Shown: positions 34,429 through 43,951, counted from the stretch's first letter. The stretch is 64,000 bases of DNA from Maricaulis sp965242785 (GCA_965242785.1 CBDETA010000004.1:1-64000), one strand, 5' to 3'. Numbers and translations: made by a program. Notes: generated from the letters alone by a model not told the origin.

Positions 34429-35076
34429 ATGGACGACCTCGCACGAGTGACAGCCGTTTTGGAAGCGGGATACACGGACGAAAATCCGAAGGATCTCCAA
34501 AAAGCATCGCTCTTTGTATACCGGTCGCTAGCGAACGGAAGTCCAGTCTCATTCGCCTCCGTGGCGAACCACCTCGGGACATCTCTGGAGGCAGCCGCCA
34601 CGATCCTCAACCTTGTGCCTACAAGCGCGATCGAGCTGGACGACAACGGAGACATCGTTGGCTTTGTTGGCCTGAGTATTGTCCCCTCGGCGCACCGATT
34701 CAAAACAGCCCGGCGTTCATTGTTCACTTGGTGCGTTTTCGATGCATTGTTTCTACCGGAGCTGATTGGCTCCGCTGCCACGCTTCACACAGCGTGCCCG
34801 CAGACGGGCCGGGAAATTGAGATAAGAGTGGACGAGACGCATTTGACCGCGATCTCACCTGACCAACCGGTTATGTCGCTGGCCAAAACTGACACCGAAG
34901 CTTGTTGCAAAGATCTGCGCGGTGCGTTTTGTGATCAGGTAAACATGTTCGCAAGCCAAGAAGCGTTTGACCATTGGAGCTCAAATCGTGCTGAAGCGAT
35001 AAGCGTCTCGTTGCCGCAAGCAGCCGAGTTGGCCCAGCAGCGCAATTCGTGGCGCTATCCGAATCTAGAGCTTTAG
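34429..35076 (+). CDS. merB: Organomercurial lyase MerB
   Basis: This 215-residue protein starts at the ATG at 34,429, 5 bp after merA. Catalytic residues are seen: Cys and Asp in FTWCVFDALFLPEL and the second Cys in DLRGAFCDQVNMFAS. The N-terminal helical domain resembles a winged helix, as in other MerB proteins. It splits the carbon-mercury bond, giving Hg(II) for MerA, so module 2 is a broad-spectrum determinant. Confidence 0.93.
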   Translation: MDDLARVTAVLEAGYTDENPKDLQKASLFVYRSLANGSPVSFASVANHLGTSLEAAATILNLVPTSAIELDDNGDIVGFVGLSIVPSAHRFKTARRSLFTWCVFDALFLPELIGSAATLHTACPQTGREIEIRVDETHLTAISPDQPVMSLAKTDTEACCKDLRGAFCDQVNMFASQEAFDHWSSNRAEAISVSLPQAAELAQQRNSWRYPNLEL

Positions 35077-35260
35077 CATCCAGGCCAAATTCGCCCGTCA
35101 AACAAGCTGAGACGTTCGGGTTATCGACTAGCTCGGCAGGAAAGCTGGCAACGAAATTGGACACAAGTGATTTGAGATTTACCAATCATCCCCGGTGATC
35201 ACTTCAATTCGGATTTGCTTTGGTGAAATACGAAGACCGATTTTTACCTACCGAGCACTG

Positions 35261-35815
35261 TTACAAATACCGGCTCACGATCCTAGCATATTGCTCAAAC
35301 GTCTCCCCGAAAGTTCGCTTCATGTGCGGTTCTTCGACCCAGGTGATGAACACATGGATGATCACCAAGAACGAGATTGCCGACAGAAGCGCGAATGTTG
35401 ACCCTGCGGCCACCGCGCTGCCGACGAACATGGCGCCATAGCCCACATACTGAGGATTGCGGGTGCGTTGATAGATCCCGTGTTGGATCAGCTCATCTTC
35501 GAGCAGCCCATAAACGCGATCCTGCGAACCATAGGCGTAGCGTCCGAGAAAGATGACGAACGCGCCTCCCAGAAAGAGTACGCCACCCGATGCAAGCGAG
35601 ATCAGGTTCGGAGCGAACAAGCTGCCACGGTCGAGCGTTGCGAGGGCGAGCGTTGCGAGGAAATGGCCATGCATGATGAGGCCCGAAAAGACCGCTGTTG
35701 GCCGGGACCATTTCCCTTGGCGTTGAAAATCTGCGCGGGCTTGCAGCGTGAACGGAACGGCGAGCACGGCGTTGATGAGGACATACCCCACGACGATCGT
35801 AAGTAAGGGCGACAT
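35261..35815 (-). CDS. Isoprenylcysteine-carboxyl-methyltransferase-like membrane protein
   Basis: This 184-residue protein has five probable transmembrane helices and the ICMT/PEMT C-terminal signature QRTRNPQYVGYGAMF and WVEEPHMKRTFGETFEQYARIVSRYL, which forms the S-adenosylmethionine site. In bacteria such proteins are often encoded beside metal-efflux genes, as here directly after a CDF pump. The methylated substrate is unknown. Confidence 0.82.
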   Translation of the reverse strand: MSPLLTIVVGYVLINAVLAVPFTLQARADFQRQGKWSRPTAVFSGLIMHGHFLATLALATLDRGSLFAPNLISLASGGVLFLGGAFVIFLGRYAYGSQDRVYGLLEDELIQHGIYQRTRNPQYVGYGAMFVGSAVAAGSTFALLSAISFLVIIHVFITWVEEPHMKRTFGETFEQYARIVSRYL

Positions 35816-36454
35816 TTAGGCGTCTCCGGATTCAGCGATGGGGTGGTTGTGGCTACGCAGCTCGGCAAGCGCCTGACTGCAGATCGACCAAGCTGAGCGT
35901 GTGAACAGCGCGACCAATGCGAAGGCCAGAATTAGATCAGGCCATGCGGACCCCGTAATGGCTACGAGCCCACCGGCGATCATCACGCCGACATTGCCGA
36001 TAGCGTCATTGCGGGAGCAGAGCCAAACCGAGCGCACATTAGCATCGCCGTCTCTCCATTTGAGGAGGATGAGGACGCTGGCCGCGTTAGCTAGGAGCGC
36101 TGCGAAGCCAACAATGCCCATGGTTTCCGCGACGGGCGGTTCGCCGGACAGGGCGCGCATCAGGGTCATACCCAGCACAGAGATCGCGATCACGATCACC
36201 AGGCCGCCTTTAAAGAGCGCGGCCCGAGCACGTAACGCCAAGCTCGAACCGATCACCAGCAGGCTGATGGTGTAGGTCATGGTGTCACCGGCGAAGTCGA
36301 GAGCGTCGGCTTTAAGGGCCTGAGAGCCGGAGGCGAACCCGGCTGTGATCTCGACGGCGAACATCACCAGATTGATGAGAATGACGGCCCATAAGGCGCG
36401 ACGATACGCAACTGATGTGCCGTCGAATTTTTGGTCGTTTGAGCAACAACTCAT
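35816..36454 (-). CDS. Cation diffusion facilitator-type metal transporter
   Basis: The protein has 212 residues. The start at 36,454 (MSCCSNDQ) is the most plausible. About six transmembrane helices are seen; helix 2 has ADALDFAGDTMTYTISL and helix 5 SRNDAIGNVGVMIAGG, matching the HxxxD/DxxxD metal sites of CDF pumps, though several site residues are Asp where His is common. The usual cytoplasmic domain is missing, which is typical of the short CzcD-like proteins of heavy-metal islands. It is divergent from a MerR-type regulator. Confidence 0.82.
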   Translation of the reverse strand: MSCCSNDQKFDGTSVAYRRALWAVILINLVMFAVEITAGFASGSQALKADALDFAGDTMTYTISLLVIGSSLALRARAALFKGGLVIVIAISVLGMTLMRALSGEPPVAETMGIVGFAALLANAASVLILLKWRDGDANVRSVWLCSRNDAIGNVGVMIAGGLVAITGSAWPDLILAFALVALFTRSAWSICSQALAELRSHNHPIAESGDA

Positions 36455-36480
36455 TTTCTTGACTCCTACCTTTGACATGG

Positions 36481-36511
36481 AGTCTAATTTCTACAGCGAC
36501 TATAGAAGCAA
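36481..36511 (-). promoter_or_regulatory. MerR-type promoter of the cation transporter gene
   Basis: On the minus strand -35 TTGCTT (36,511-36,506) and -10 TAGACT (36,486-36,481) are separated by 19 bp containing an imperfect dyad CTATAG-TCG-CTGTAG. The divergent regulator starts 8 bp beyond. Confidence 0.6.
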
Positions 36512-36518
36512 GAAGAAA

Positions 36519-36989
36519 ATGACAAAAGAATTCAGTATCGGCAAAGCGGCAAAGACCTCCGGCGTCAAAGTGACGACGATCCGCTACTACGAGAGCGTTG
36601 GTTTGATGCCGGAACCAAGGCGGGTAGAAAGCGGCCGCCGGGTCTACGATCAAGCGTCAGTGGGTCTGCTTGGATTTATCCGGCATGCCCGCGACCTTGG
36701 TTTTACCGTCGAGGCGATACGTGACTTGATCGACCTGCAGGAGAACCCTGGTACAGATTGCACAAGGGCTGACGAGTTGGCTCGTCATCATCTTGTCGAG
36801 ACGCAAAAACGCATCGAGCAGCTACGCGTTCTTGAGCATGAGCTCAAACGTATGATCGAAGGATGTGCAGGCGGAAAGGTTGGCAGTTGCGAGATCGTCA
36901 CCAGCCTGTTCGATCATTCAAAATGCTTGTCAGATCACAGCCCGGCACGGATAGGAAAAAAAGTGATCAACGTATCCCCGGCGCCTTAA
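36519..36989 (+). CDS. MerR-family heavy-metal regulator (CadR/ZntR-like)
   Basis: The protein has 156 residues from the ATG at 36,519 (MTKEFSIGKAAK); a longer frame overlaps the divergent gene. The DNA-binding domain is KVTTIRYYESVGLMPEPRR. C-terminal cysteines (NPGTDC, MIEGCAGG, GSCEIV, HSKC) match metal sites of Cd/Zn/Pb-sensing MerR proteins. Its position, facing a CDF pump with a 19-bp-spacer promoter between, indicates activation of that pump by divalent metal. Confidence 0.82.
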   Translation: MTKEFSIGKAAKTSGVKVTTIRYYESVGLMPEPRRVESGRRVYDQASVGLLGFIRHARDLGFTVEAIRDLIDLQENPGTDCTRADELARHHLVETQKRIEQLRVLEHELKRMIEGCAGGKVGSCEIVTSLFDHSKCLSDHSPARIGKKVINVSPAP

Positions 36990-37498
36990 ACTTTGAGCCG
37001 CTTCCATCCGAGAAGTAACAATGCCGCCCCTATGAAAATGAAGACGTCGGCCAGATTGAAGGTGGGCCAGCGCAACGCTTGCCACCCAAAATCTAGGTAG
37101 TCTGTAACAGCTCCGTCGCCGAGCCGATCGATAGCATTGGCCAACCCACCTGACGCAAACAAAATACCGGCGGAATTAACAAGTTTCGATTTCTGCTGCG
37201 CGGTCCAAATCAAGACAGCAACGACGAGAACGACAGCCACACTCGAGAGAAGATAGGGTGCGAGCCAATGCGCACTATCCAACACACCAAAACTAACGCC
37301 CCTGTTGTGGCCGAGCGTTAGGTTGAACCCGGGCACCAGCGACACCGACGTGCCAACATCAACAAGCAGGCGTTCGATTTGGGCTTTCACGATCAAATCG
37401 AAGGCGACTAAGAACGCCCAAAAGGCCAAGTACGCTGAGCGTATCCGGCGAAGACCGGACATCTTGCGACGAATGTAGGCAGGTCGAATAACTGGCAT
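36986..37498 (-). CDS. lspA: Lipoprotein signal peptidase LspA
   Basis: This 170-residue protein has four transmembrane helices and the catalytic motifs GHNRGVSFG, GGLANAIDRL (Asp) and FNLADVFIFIG (Asp). It is an accessory copy; LspA homologues are often found in heavy-metal islands next to CDF/Czc genes. It removes signal peptides from lipoproteins and may process efflux lipoproteins. It is convergent with the regulator gene (4-bp overlap). Confidence 0.92.
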   Translation of the reverse strand: MPVIRPAYIRRKMSGLRRIRSAYLAFWAFLVAFDLIVKAQIERLLVDVGTSVSLVPGFNLTLGHNRGVSFGVLDSAHWLAPYLLSSVAVVLVVAVLIWTAQQKSKLVNSAGILFASGGLANAIDRLGDGAVTDYLDFGWQALRWPTFNLADVFIFIGAALLLLGWKRLKV

Positions 37499-37546
37499 CT
37501 TCAGTTTGTCCCTCTAGTCGAGTGAAACGCAATCAAGTGAACCAAA

Positions 37547-37669
37547 CAGCCCCGAGCGACTGTGCTGGGGGGGACAGGACGCCCGGGGCTGCCGGCGGAT
37601 CTGGTGGTTGCGAGAGCAACGAGTTGCCCCACCAGATCCTCACCTGCCTTCGGTTAGGAAGGCAGGTGT
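37547..37669. other. Cluster of strong hairpins between czcA and lspA
   Basis: Three inverted repeats lie within about 120 bp: CAGCCCCG(AGCG)/(CGC)CCGGGGCTG at 37,547-37,591; GGATCTGGTGG/CCACCAGATCC at 37,597-37,639 (11-bp perfect stem); and CACCTGCCTT/AAGGCAGGTG at 37,641-37,669, which overlaps the czcA stop. The last could terminate the czc transcript; the others may be processing or recombination sites. Confidence 0.5.
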
Positions 37670-40600
37670 TCAGCAGCGCGCTTTTGTGGATGTGGCGCGA
37701 ACCACTTGTAGACAGCCGGTAGAACCAACAAGGTCAGTACGGTCGAGGTGACCAGGCCGCCGATAACAACGGCGGCGAGCGGTCGTTGAACTTCCGAGCC
37801 GATCCCCGATGCAAACAACAACGGCATTAGGCCAAGCCCGGTAGTTGTCGCGGTCATCAAGACGGGTTGAGCACGGCGCACCGCGGCCTCGACGCTGAAG
37901 GCATCAACATCCAGACGCTCTTTGGCAAACCGGTCGAGGAAAGAAACCAAGACCATACCGTTGCCGAGAGCGATGCCAAACAGTGCAATGAAGCCAACCG
38001 ATGCCGGGACAGATAGGTTTTGCCCCGTCAGCCAAAGCGCCGCTATTCCTCCGACGAGGGCCAGCGGAATATTGGCAATGATGAGCAGTGCACTCTTCAA
38101 TCGACCAAAGCTGAATAGCAAAAGCAAAAACACGACACCGAGAGTGACCGGAATCACGATCGCAAACCGCGCGTTGGCTTGTTGTTGAAGCTCGAACTGG
38201 CCACCCCATTCAACAAAATACCCTGGCGGGAGTTCAATGTTTCCAGCAACGGCATTCTGACCTTCCGCTACAAACGATCCAATATCGCGTTCACGGACAT
38301 TTGTTTGGATGGTGATGTACCGTTGGCCATTTTCACGCGTGACCTGGCGAGGCCCTTCGATCCGTTCAACGGTCGCAACCTGGCTCAGTGGGATTATCTC
38401 ATCCCCTGGGCCGTTCAGAACAATCCGGCTGATACGTTCGGCATTCAGTCGATCTTGCTCGCGATAGCGTACTATGATGTCAAACCGCCGAACCCCTTCG
38501 AAGACCTGACCCGCTTGCGAACCACCGATAGCGGTTCGGACCACAGAGAGAACATCTTCTACGTTCAAGCCATATCGACTTATCGCTTCTCGGTTCACCG
38601 TTATCCGGAGTTGCGGCGCCCCTGTTACCTGATCGGTTTGAACATCAGCCGACCCGGAAATCTCACGAATGACGCCTGCAATTTGAGCTGCGTAATCCTC
38701 GAGGACAGCCATGTCCTCTCCAAACAGCTTAATTGCCAAATCAGCTTTCGTTCCGGTCAACAACTCGTCGGTTGCCGCAGCGATTGGCTGCGTGAAGTTG
38801 AACCGGGCACCAGGGAACGCTTCGAAGCTCTCACTCATCAGCGCTAGGAGCGCCTCTTGCGTCCTCGCGGTTTCCCACTGATCCCGCGGGGCGAGAGCTA
38901 CGAACGCCTCTGCGCTGTTGACGGGGTCAGCATGCGCACCAACCTCTCCGCGTCCGATACGTGTTACAATGCGCTCAACTTCGGGGAAGTTGGAGAGCAA
39001 TTGTTGTTCGAAACGGGTGACGGTTGACCGAGCTTCCGGCAGTGAAATCGACGGAGCCATTGTCAATCGAACGAGCAAATCGCCTTCATTCATTCGTGGT
39101 GTAAACTCAGAACCCAAACGCGGGAAAATCGCGCCGCCAACCATGAGCATTGCGGCTGCAAGTACGAGCGCCGCCCACCGTTTATGAACGAAAAAACGCA
39201 CAAGTGGCGCAAACCGCTGTTCGTAGAAGTCGAGCTCATCAGAACCTGACGACTTGTTGCCGATCTTCAACCCGAGCATCGACGCCGCAGGTGCCAGTAG
39301 CACAGCGAAAACCAACGACCCTGCCATAGCGAAGACGACCGAAAACGCCAGTGGTCGGAACATTTTTCCTTCGACGCCCTCAAGGGTCAGGATCGGCAAG
39401 AACACAACGACCACAATCAAGATTGCGAAAACGAGCGGTTGCAGCACTTCCGCACACGCGTTCGCGATAAGCGCACGCTTGTCCTCGCCCTCGGTTGACG
39501 CGTTTAATATGCGGTTCGCGTTTTCTACAATGACGACCGCGCCATCCACCATCATCCCAATGGCGATGGCGATACCGCCTAGAGACATGAGGTTTGCAGA
39601 AACGCCGAAAAACTGCATCGAGAGCAATGCGAAACCCACCGAAAATGGGATCGAAGCCACAACGATCAAGCTTGGGCGCCAGCCTCGAAGGAAGAGGAAC
39701 AGGATCACAGCTACGAGTAGCGCACCCTGCCACAAAGCTGTGGTCATCGTGCGAACGGCAGCGCCAACTAACTCCGACTGATCATAATAGGGAACAGCCG
39801 TCACGCCGGGCGGGAGAGACGCATTGATCCGTTCCATCCGATCGTGAACGCGCGCGATCACTTCATTCGTGTTTGCGCCGAGCAGTTTCAGCACGAGGCC
39901 GGCAACGACTTCGCCTTCCCCGTCCATGGTGGCCATGCCTTGTCGAGGGGCGCCGCCGATTTCGATGTTCGCGATATCGCGAACGCGAACTGGCACGCCG
40001 TCCTCGACCTTCACGATAATGTCGGAGAGGTCGTGAATTCCTTGGGCCAGGCCAACTGCACGAACGGTGTATTGTTCGCTGTTCTCGATGAGAAACTGAG
40101 CGCCCGCATTTGCGTTATTGGCCTCAACAGCCGCAACAATGTCTTCGATCGCTAGCTGATAGCGAAGCAAAGCGTCTGGGCGAACATTGATTTGATATTG
40201 CTGCTCGAAACCACCGAGTGACAACACTTCCGTCACGCCGCGTACCGTTTGAAGGTCGAATTTGACCTGCCAGTCCTGCAACGTACGCAGCTGAACGCCG
40301 TCGAGGCTCTCGTCCGACGTTTGGAGGAAATAGAACAGAATTTGCCCGAGTCCAGTGGTGATGGGCCCCATCCCGGGATCACCAAATCCTTCGGGAATTT
40401 CTTCTCTGGCTTGTTGTAGGCGTTCACCAACGAGTTGCCTCGCCCAATAGATGTCAACGCCATCTTCGAAGTAGATGTTGACGACAGACAAACCAAAGTT
40501 TGACGTCGACCGCACCTCGCGAAGCCGCGGCAGCCCGTTCATGGACGTTTCTACGGGAAACGTGACATATCGCTCGACTTCTTCCGGAGCGAGGCCTTCA

Positions 40601-40794
40601 GTTTCTGTGAATACCTGCACGAGCGTGGGTGTTACATCCGGAAACGCGTCTACAGGCATTGTCCGAAATGTGACGATTCCGCCGATGAGGACGAACGCAA
40701 ATGCTAGAGCCGCAAGAAGGCGCCCTCCAGCAATGCGATTTAGCAAGCCCGCTAAACCTGCGGTTTGTTGTGAGGAGTTAGTGCGCGTGTCCAT
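37654..40794 (-). CDS. czcA: Heavy-metal efflux RND transporter, CzcA/CusA family
   Basis: This 1046-residue HME-type RND pump has twelve transmembrane helices in two repeats. The proton-relay motif in helix 4 is AIGMMVDGAVVIVENANR, and RFAPLVRFFVHKRW and MPLLFASGIGSEVQRPLAA are typical. It forms a trimer spanning from inner membrane to the CzcB/CzcC partners and expels divalent (Co/Zn/Cd) or monovalent (Cu/Ag) metal; the sequence does not settle which. Its start overlaps the czcB stop by 17 bp. The symbol reflects the family. Confidence 0.9.
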   Translation of the reverse strand: MDTRTNSSQQTAGLAGLLNRIAGGRLLAALAFAFVLIGGIVTFRTMPVDAFPDVTPTLVQVFTETEGLAPEEVERYVTFPVETSMNGLPRLREVRSTSNFGLSVVNIYFEDGVDIYWARQLVGERLQQAREEIPEGFGDPGMGPITTGLGQILFYFLQTSDESLDGVQLRTLQDWQVKFDLQTVRGVTEVLSLGGFEQQYQINVRPDALLRYQLAIEDIVAAVEANNANAGAQFLIENSEQYTVRAVGLAQGIHDLSDIIVKVEDGVPVRVRDIANIEIGGAPRQGMATMDGEGEVVAGLVLKLLGANTNEVIARVHDRMERINASLPPGVTAVPYYDQSELVGAAVRTMTTALWQGALLVAVILFLFLRGWRPSLIVVASIPFSVGFALLSMQFFGVSANLMSLGGIAIAIGMMVDGAVVIVENANRILNASTEGEDKRALIANACAEVLQPLVFAILIVVVVFLPILTLEGVEGKMFRPLAFSVVFAMAGSLVFAVLLAPAASMLGLKIGNKSSGSDELDFYEQRFAPLVRFFVHKRWAALVLAAAMLMVGGAIFPRLGSEFTPRMNEGDLLVRLTMAPSISLPEARSTVTRFEQQLLSNFPEVERIVTRIGRGEVGAHADPVNSAEAFVALAPRDQWETARTQEALLALMSESFEAFPGARFNFTQPIAAATDELLTGTKADLAIKLFGEDMAVLEDYAAQIAGVIREISGSADVQTDQVTGAPQLRITVNREAISRYGLNVEDVLSVVRTAIGGSQAGQVFEGVRRFDIIVRYREQDRLNAERISRIVLNGPGDEIIPLSQVATVERIEGPRQVTRENGQRYITIQTNVRERDIGSFVAEGQNAVAGNIELPPGYFVEWGGQFELQQQANARFAIVIPVTLGVVFLLLLFSFGRLKSALLIIANIPLALVGGIAALWLTGQNLSVPASVGFIALFGIALGNGMVLVSFLDRFAKERLDVDAFSVEAAVRRAQPVLMTATTTGLGLMPLLFASGIGSEVQRPLAAVVIGGLVTSTVLTLLVLPAVYKWFAPHPQKRAAEHLPS

Positions 40795-42124
40795 CGTCGA
40801 ACTCCCCTTTTTGTAATTCTGCTTTCAACGAGAACGTCTCGGTAGTAGCGATCATCTCGCCCAGACTGACGCCTGACAGGATCTCTGCGAAGCGATCCGA
40901 CCTCCGCCCTAAGCGCACTTCACGGACCTCAAAACCATCCGCGCTACGAACGAAAACAACTGTTTCGCCATCCAATGTCTGGAGCGCGGTAACTGGCACG
41001 CGTACCGTTGGTTGGGCGTCAGAAGCCGCCGCAAACACCGTCACAAACATCCCGGGCCGCAACCGGTCTCCTGGATTTTCAATGACAATTCGAGCACGAC
41101 CAGTTCGCGTCCTCTCACCGATTTGAGGGCTCACGAAGTCGATGGTTGACTCTATTGGTGGACCACCGTCACCAGGGTCAATTGAAACCGGTGCACCTGA
41201 GCGAATCCGCCCAAGATCAGCGCCGTAGATTGCCGCATCAACCCACACTGAATCAGTATCCGCCACAATGAACGCAGGTGGCTGAGCACCTTCTTCCAAC
41301 ACCTCTCCAAGCACGGCGTGGCGCTCGATAATCGTGCCGGAAATCGGGGCTGCCAGCTCGTATCGGGTAAGCGATACATCTGACGATGCCACCATTCGAG
41401 GCAGAGATGACACATCAACGCCCAATGCATCGAGTTGTTGGCCGGCACTGCGAACCTCAATTCGAGCCTCCTCAAGCGCCCGTCGGGCATCCAGGAAGTC
41501 CTGTTCCGCAGAGATCTGGCGTTCCCATAAACGCTCTTCACGTTCGAAAGAACTTTCAGCCAGGTCCAATCTGGCGCGCGCTGAAAGGTAGGACGCCTTG
41601 GCGTCAGCGAGCGGGCGGCTGTTTAGAACTGCCAACACGTCGCCTGCCTCAACACGATCCCCCTCAGCCACCGCGACGCTACGCACAATGCCAGATACCC
41701 GAGGCGATACGTGAGCGAGATGATTCAGGTCAAAACCAACTTCAGCGGGCAGCTCAAGAATGCCGTCAACCGCACCGCTGGAGACAGGAGACACGACAAT
41801 ACCAAGATCAGATATTTGGCTGGCATCGAGATGAACTTCAGCACTTTCACTGTGCTCGTTGTCTTCACCATGACCGTCATCATCGCCATGACCATCGTCA
41901 TCTTCGTGGCCTTCGTTTCCATGGTCATCCTCGGCATGGCCCTCCGCCTCGGCGTGGTTCTCATCCTCGCCATGATCGTCGTGTCCAGTTTCAGATGCCA
42001 CGTTGCCTGCGACGCTAGAGCGATCGCCGTTTCCAGATTGTTCGCTCTGACCTTCAGGAGAACATGCCGCTAGAGCCAGAACGCTGGCCGTAATCAGCAG
42101 GAGATTGATTTTGTTTTTGGTCAT
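40778..42124 (-). CDS. czcB: Metal-efflux periplasmic adaptor CzcB
   Basis: This 448-residue membrane fusion protein has a lipoprotein-like signal (MTKNKINLLLITASVLALAAC) and a very His/Asp/Glu-rich stretch from about residue 45 to 100 that should bind metal. Barrel-sandwich segments follow (HVSPRVSGIVRSVAVAEGDRVEAGDVLAVLNS near 145). The tail ends DDGHAH. It links the RND pump to the outer-membrane channel. The start overlaps the czcC stop by four bases. Confidence 0.9.
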   Translation of the reverse strand: MTKNKINLLLITASVLALAACSPEGQSEQSGNGDRSSVAGNVASETGHDDHGEDENHAEAEGHAEDDHGNEGHEDDDGHGDDDGHGEDNEHSESAEVHLDASQISDLGIVVSPVSSGAVDGILELPAEVGFDLNHLAHVSPRVSGIVRSVAVAEGDRVEAGDVLAVLNSRPLADAKASYLSARARLDLAESSFEREERLWERQISAEQDFLDARRALEEARIEVRSAGQQLDALGVDVSSLPRMVASSDVSLTRYELAAPISGTIIERHAVLGEVLEEGAQPPAFIVADTDSVWVDAAIYGADLGRIRSGAPVSIDPGDGGPPIESTIDFVSPQIGERTRTGRARIVIENPGDRLRPGMFVTVFAAASDAQPTVRVPVTALQTLDGETVVFVRSADGFEVREVRLGRRSDRFAEILSGVSLGEMIATTETFSLKAELQKGEFDDGHAH

Positions 42125-43434
42125 TGTACTGCCTCCTCTGAGTTGGTTTCGACCAGTCGATTGAGTTGCGGTGCGCCTGCCAGGACATCAAGCTCGATCG
42201 CGGCACGAGCCAGCTCGGCGCGAGCAGTAATCAGATCCACTCGCACGTCGAAGTACGACCGCTGGATATCCAGGAAATTGAGGATATCTAGAGCCCCTTC
42301 CCGATACGCCTCTTGCGCGGCCCCAAGCGCGTTTTCAGACGCCGGGAGGATGTTCTCGTTGAGTTGCGTATAGGTCGATTGCGCTCGTGCGAAACGACCA
42401 GCCGATGAGGCATATTGAGCGATCAAAGATCGTCTCATCACCTCTTCGTTGAGCCGCGCTGCATTTTCGCGCGACGCCGCAGCAGCGACACCGCCCTGAT
42501 TACGATTCAGAATCGGAATAGGGACCTCAAGGGTTGCGACAAACGCTGTTTCATCAGTGCCTCCGAAGCGCCGAACGCCGGCTCCCACGGTAAGATCCGG
42601 AATCGCAGCGGCACGCTCTCGACGAATTTCTTGGCTGCGTGCGCGCGTAATGGCCCTGAGTTGGAGAAGCTCAGGATTGTCGGATATCCAATTTACTGGT
42701 TGAGCGTCAGAGTAGGCGGTCAGATCGAACGTCTGAAGTGGCGGCGCCAACTCGCCGTTGACCGGTCCTCCAGACCAGATCGCAACGAGTTGATTATTAG
42801 CTGCCGATTGTGCGCTAGCAGCATCGTTGGCGGCGATTGTGGCCAGCCCGACGAGCATATCCGCTCGGTTCCGTTCGATCGGAGAAGCCCGACCGGCCTC
42901 GACGCGTGAACGGATCGCGTCAGCGGAATTATTGGCAATTTCCAACAACTCCATTCGCAATGACAATGTTTCTGACGCCGCTTGTGCGGCAACGTATGCC
43001 TGCGCGGTGCTGGCCAAGAGACGGTTTCGTTGAAGTGCGAGTTCCGCGCTTGCGGCACTCGCCCAAGCGTTTGCAGCCTCGCGAGCTCGCCCTCGATCAC
43101 CACCTAGGGGGATCGTTTGATTGATTGACAAGGTGGTATCCGCATCGCCGAGACCCCCGCGATCAGATCCGAATTCCTCTATTTCTGCTCCAAGAGTGGG
43201 GTTATCCCACAGCCCGGCCTGCAGCGCGTCGGCTTCGGCGGCGCGTATTTCTGCACGCGCCGCTCCAGTTATTGGGTTATTCTCTAGCGCGAGACTTAGC
43301 GCACCCGAAAGGTTCAACGGGTCAGCAGAGGTCGTTTGAGCCTCAGCTGCGACGATGGAGACTCCGACAAGCACGATTGCTGCCACAGCTCTCCGCCCTA
43401 GCCAGTTTGGCCAGGCGACAAATTTTGATTTCAT
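42121..43434 (-). CDS. czcC: Outer-membrane channel protein CzcC (TolC superfamily)
   Basis: This 437-residue protein has a signal peptide (about 1-32, ending AEAQ) and two outer-membrane efflux protein repeats with long coiled helices (for example LARAAIELDVLAG near the end and SLALENNPITGAARAEIRAAEADA at the start). It forms the trimeric outer-membrane duct of the CzcCBA efflux system. It is the first large gene of the czcCBA operon. Confidence 0.88.
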   Translation of the reverse strand: MKSKFVAWPNWLGRRAVAAIVLVGVSIVAAEAQTTSADPLNLSGALSLALENNPITGAARAEIRAAEADALQAGLWDNPTLGAEIEEFGSDRGGLGDADTTLSINQTIPLGGDRGRAREAANAWASAASAELALQRNRLLASTAQAYVAAQAASETLSLRMELLEIANNSADAIRSRVEAGRASPIERNRADMLVGLATIAANDAASAQSAANNQLVAIWSGGPVNGELAPPLQTFDLTAYSDAQPVNWISDNPELLQLRAITRARSQEIRRERAAAIPDLTVGAGVRRFGGTDETAFVATLEVPIPILNRNQGGVAAAASRENAARLNEEVMRRSLIAQYASSAGRFARAQSTYTQLNENILPASENALGAAQEAYREGALDILNFLDIQRSYFDVRVDLITARAELARAAIELDVLAGAPQLNRLVETNSEEAVQ

Positions 43435-43476
43435 TTAGTGTAATTTCCGATTGTTAGTTTCAGTTAGACGAATTGG

Positions 43477-43797
43477 TCAGACTGAAATCTCAATCGGCGG
43501 CTGGAACGGCGGCTCAAGAGCTCGCGACGACATACGGTCGCCCGTGAAATCGTACTGATGGTCCGTAACGATGGCTATAACGCCAATCATAAGCAGGCGC
43601 CCATCAACCATGTGATGACACACACCGCATCCATGAATGGCATGTTTGCCGTGTTCGCTTTCGGGCGTCTCGATAGGCCCTTCGCTCAACACAGACTCAG
43701 AATGATGATCGTGCTCAGGCATTGCGTTAGCCGCCCCTTCGCCGCCAAAGACGAGGAGCATAAAAAGCACCAACAAGAGTTTCACGAGTCGATTCAT
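43477..43797 (-). CDS. Small His/Cys secreted protein of the czc operon (CzcI-like)
   Basis: This 106-residue protein has a signal peptide (about 1-25) and then a histidine-rich segment (PEHDHHSES, HGKHAIHGCGVCHHMVDG) that could bind metal through its Cys-x-x-Cys-His-His. It precedes czcC by 42 bp. Similar small His-rich proteins precede czc operons elsewhere (CzcI); identity by position and composition only. Confidence 0.65.
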   Translation of the reverse strand: MNRLVKLLLVLFMLLVFGGEGAANAMPEHDHHSESVLSEGPIETPESEHGKHAIHGCGVCHHMVDGRLLMIGVIAIVTDHQYDFTGDRMSSRALEPPFQPPIEISV

Positions 43798-43928
43798 TCG
43801 CTAATCCTAACGCAGGCAAATGATAAAAAGAAGAAAATTATCATCGACTCATCTGCAAATGCTATAAAATAACACTTGGAGTCTAAGTCAAAATTCAACC
43901 ACATTGTGCTTGAACTTATGGCTGCATC

Positions 43929-43951
43929 GAACAGAATGGTGCATACTGTTC
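43929..43951 (+). repeat. 23-bp palindromic site, left copy
   Basis: Arms GAACAG and CTGTTC flank an 11-bp spacer AATGGTGCATA. A copy with 21 of 23 identical bases occurs in opposite orientation at 46,804-46,826. This copy lies 47 bp before the tyrosine recombinase start. Confidence 0.75.
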
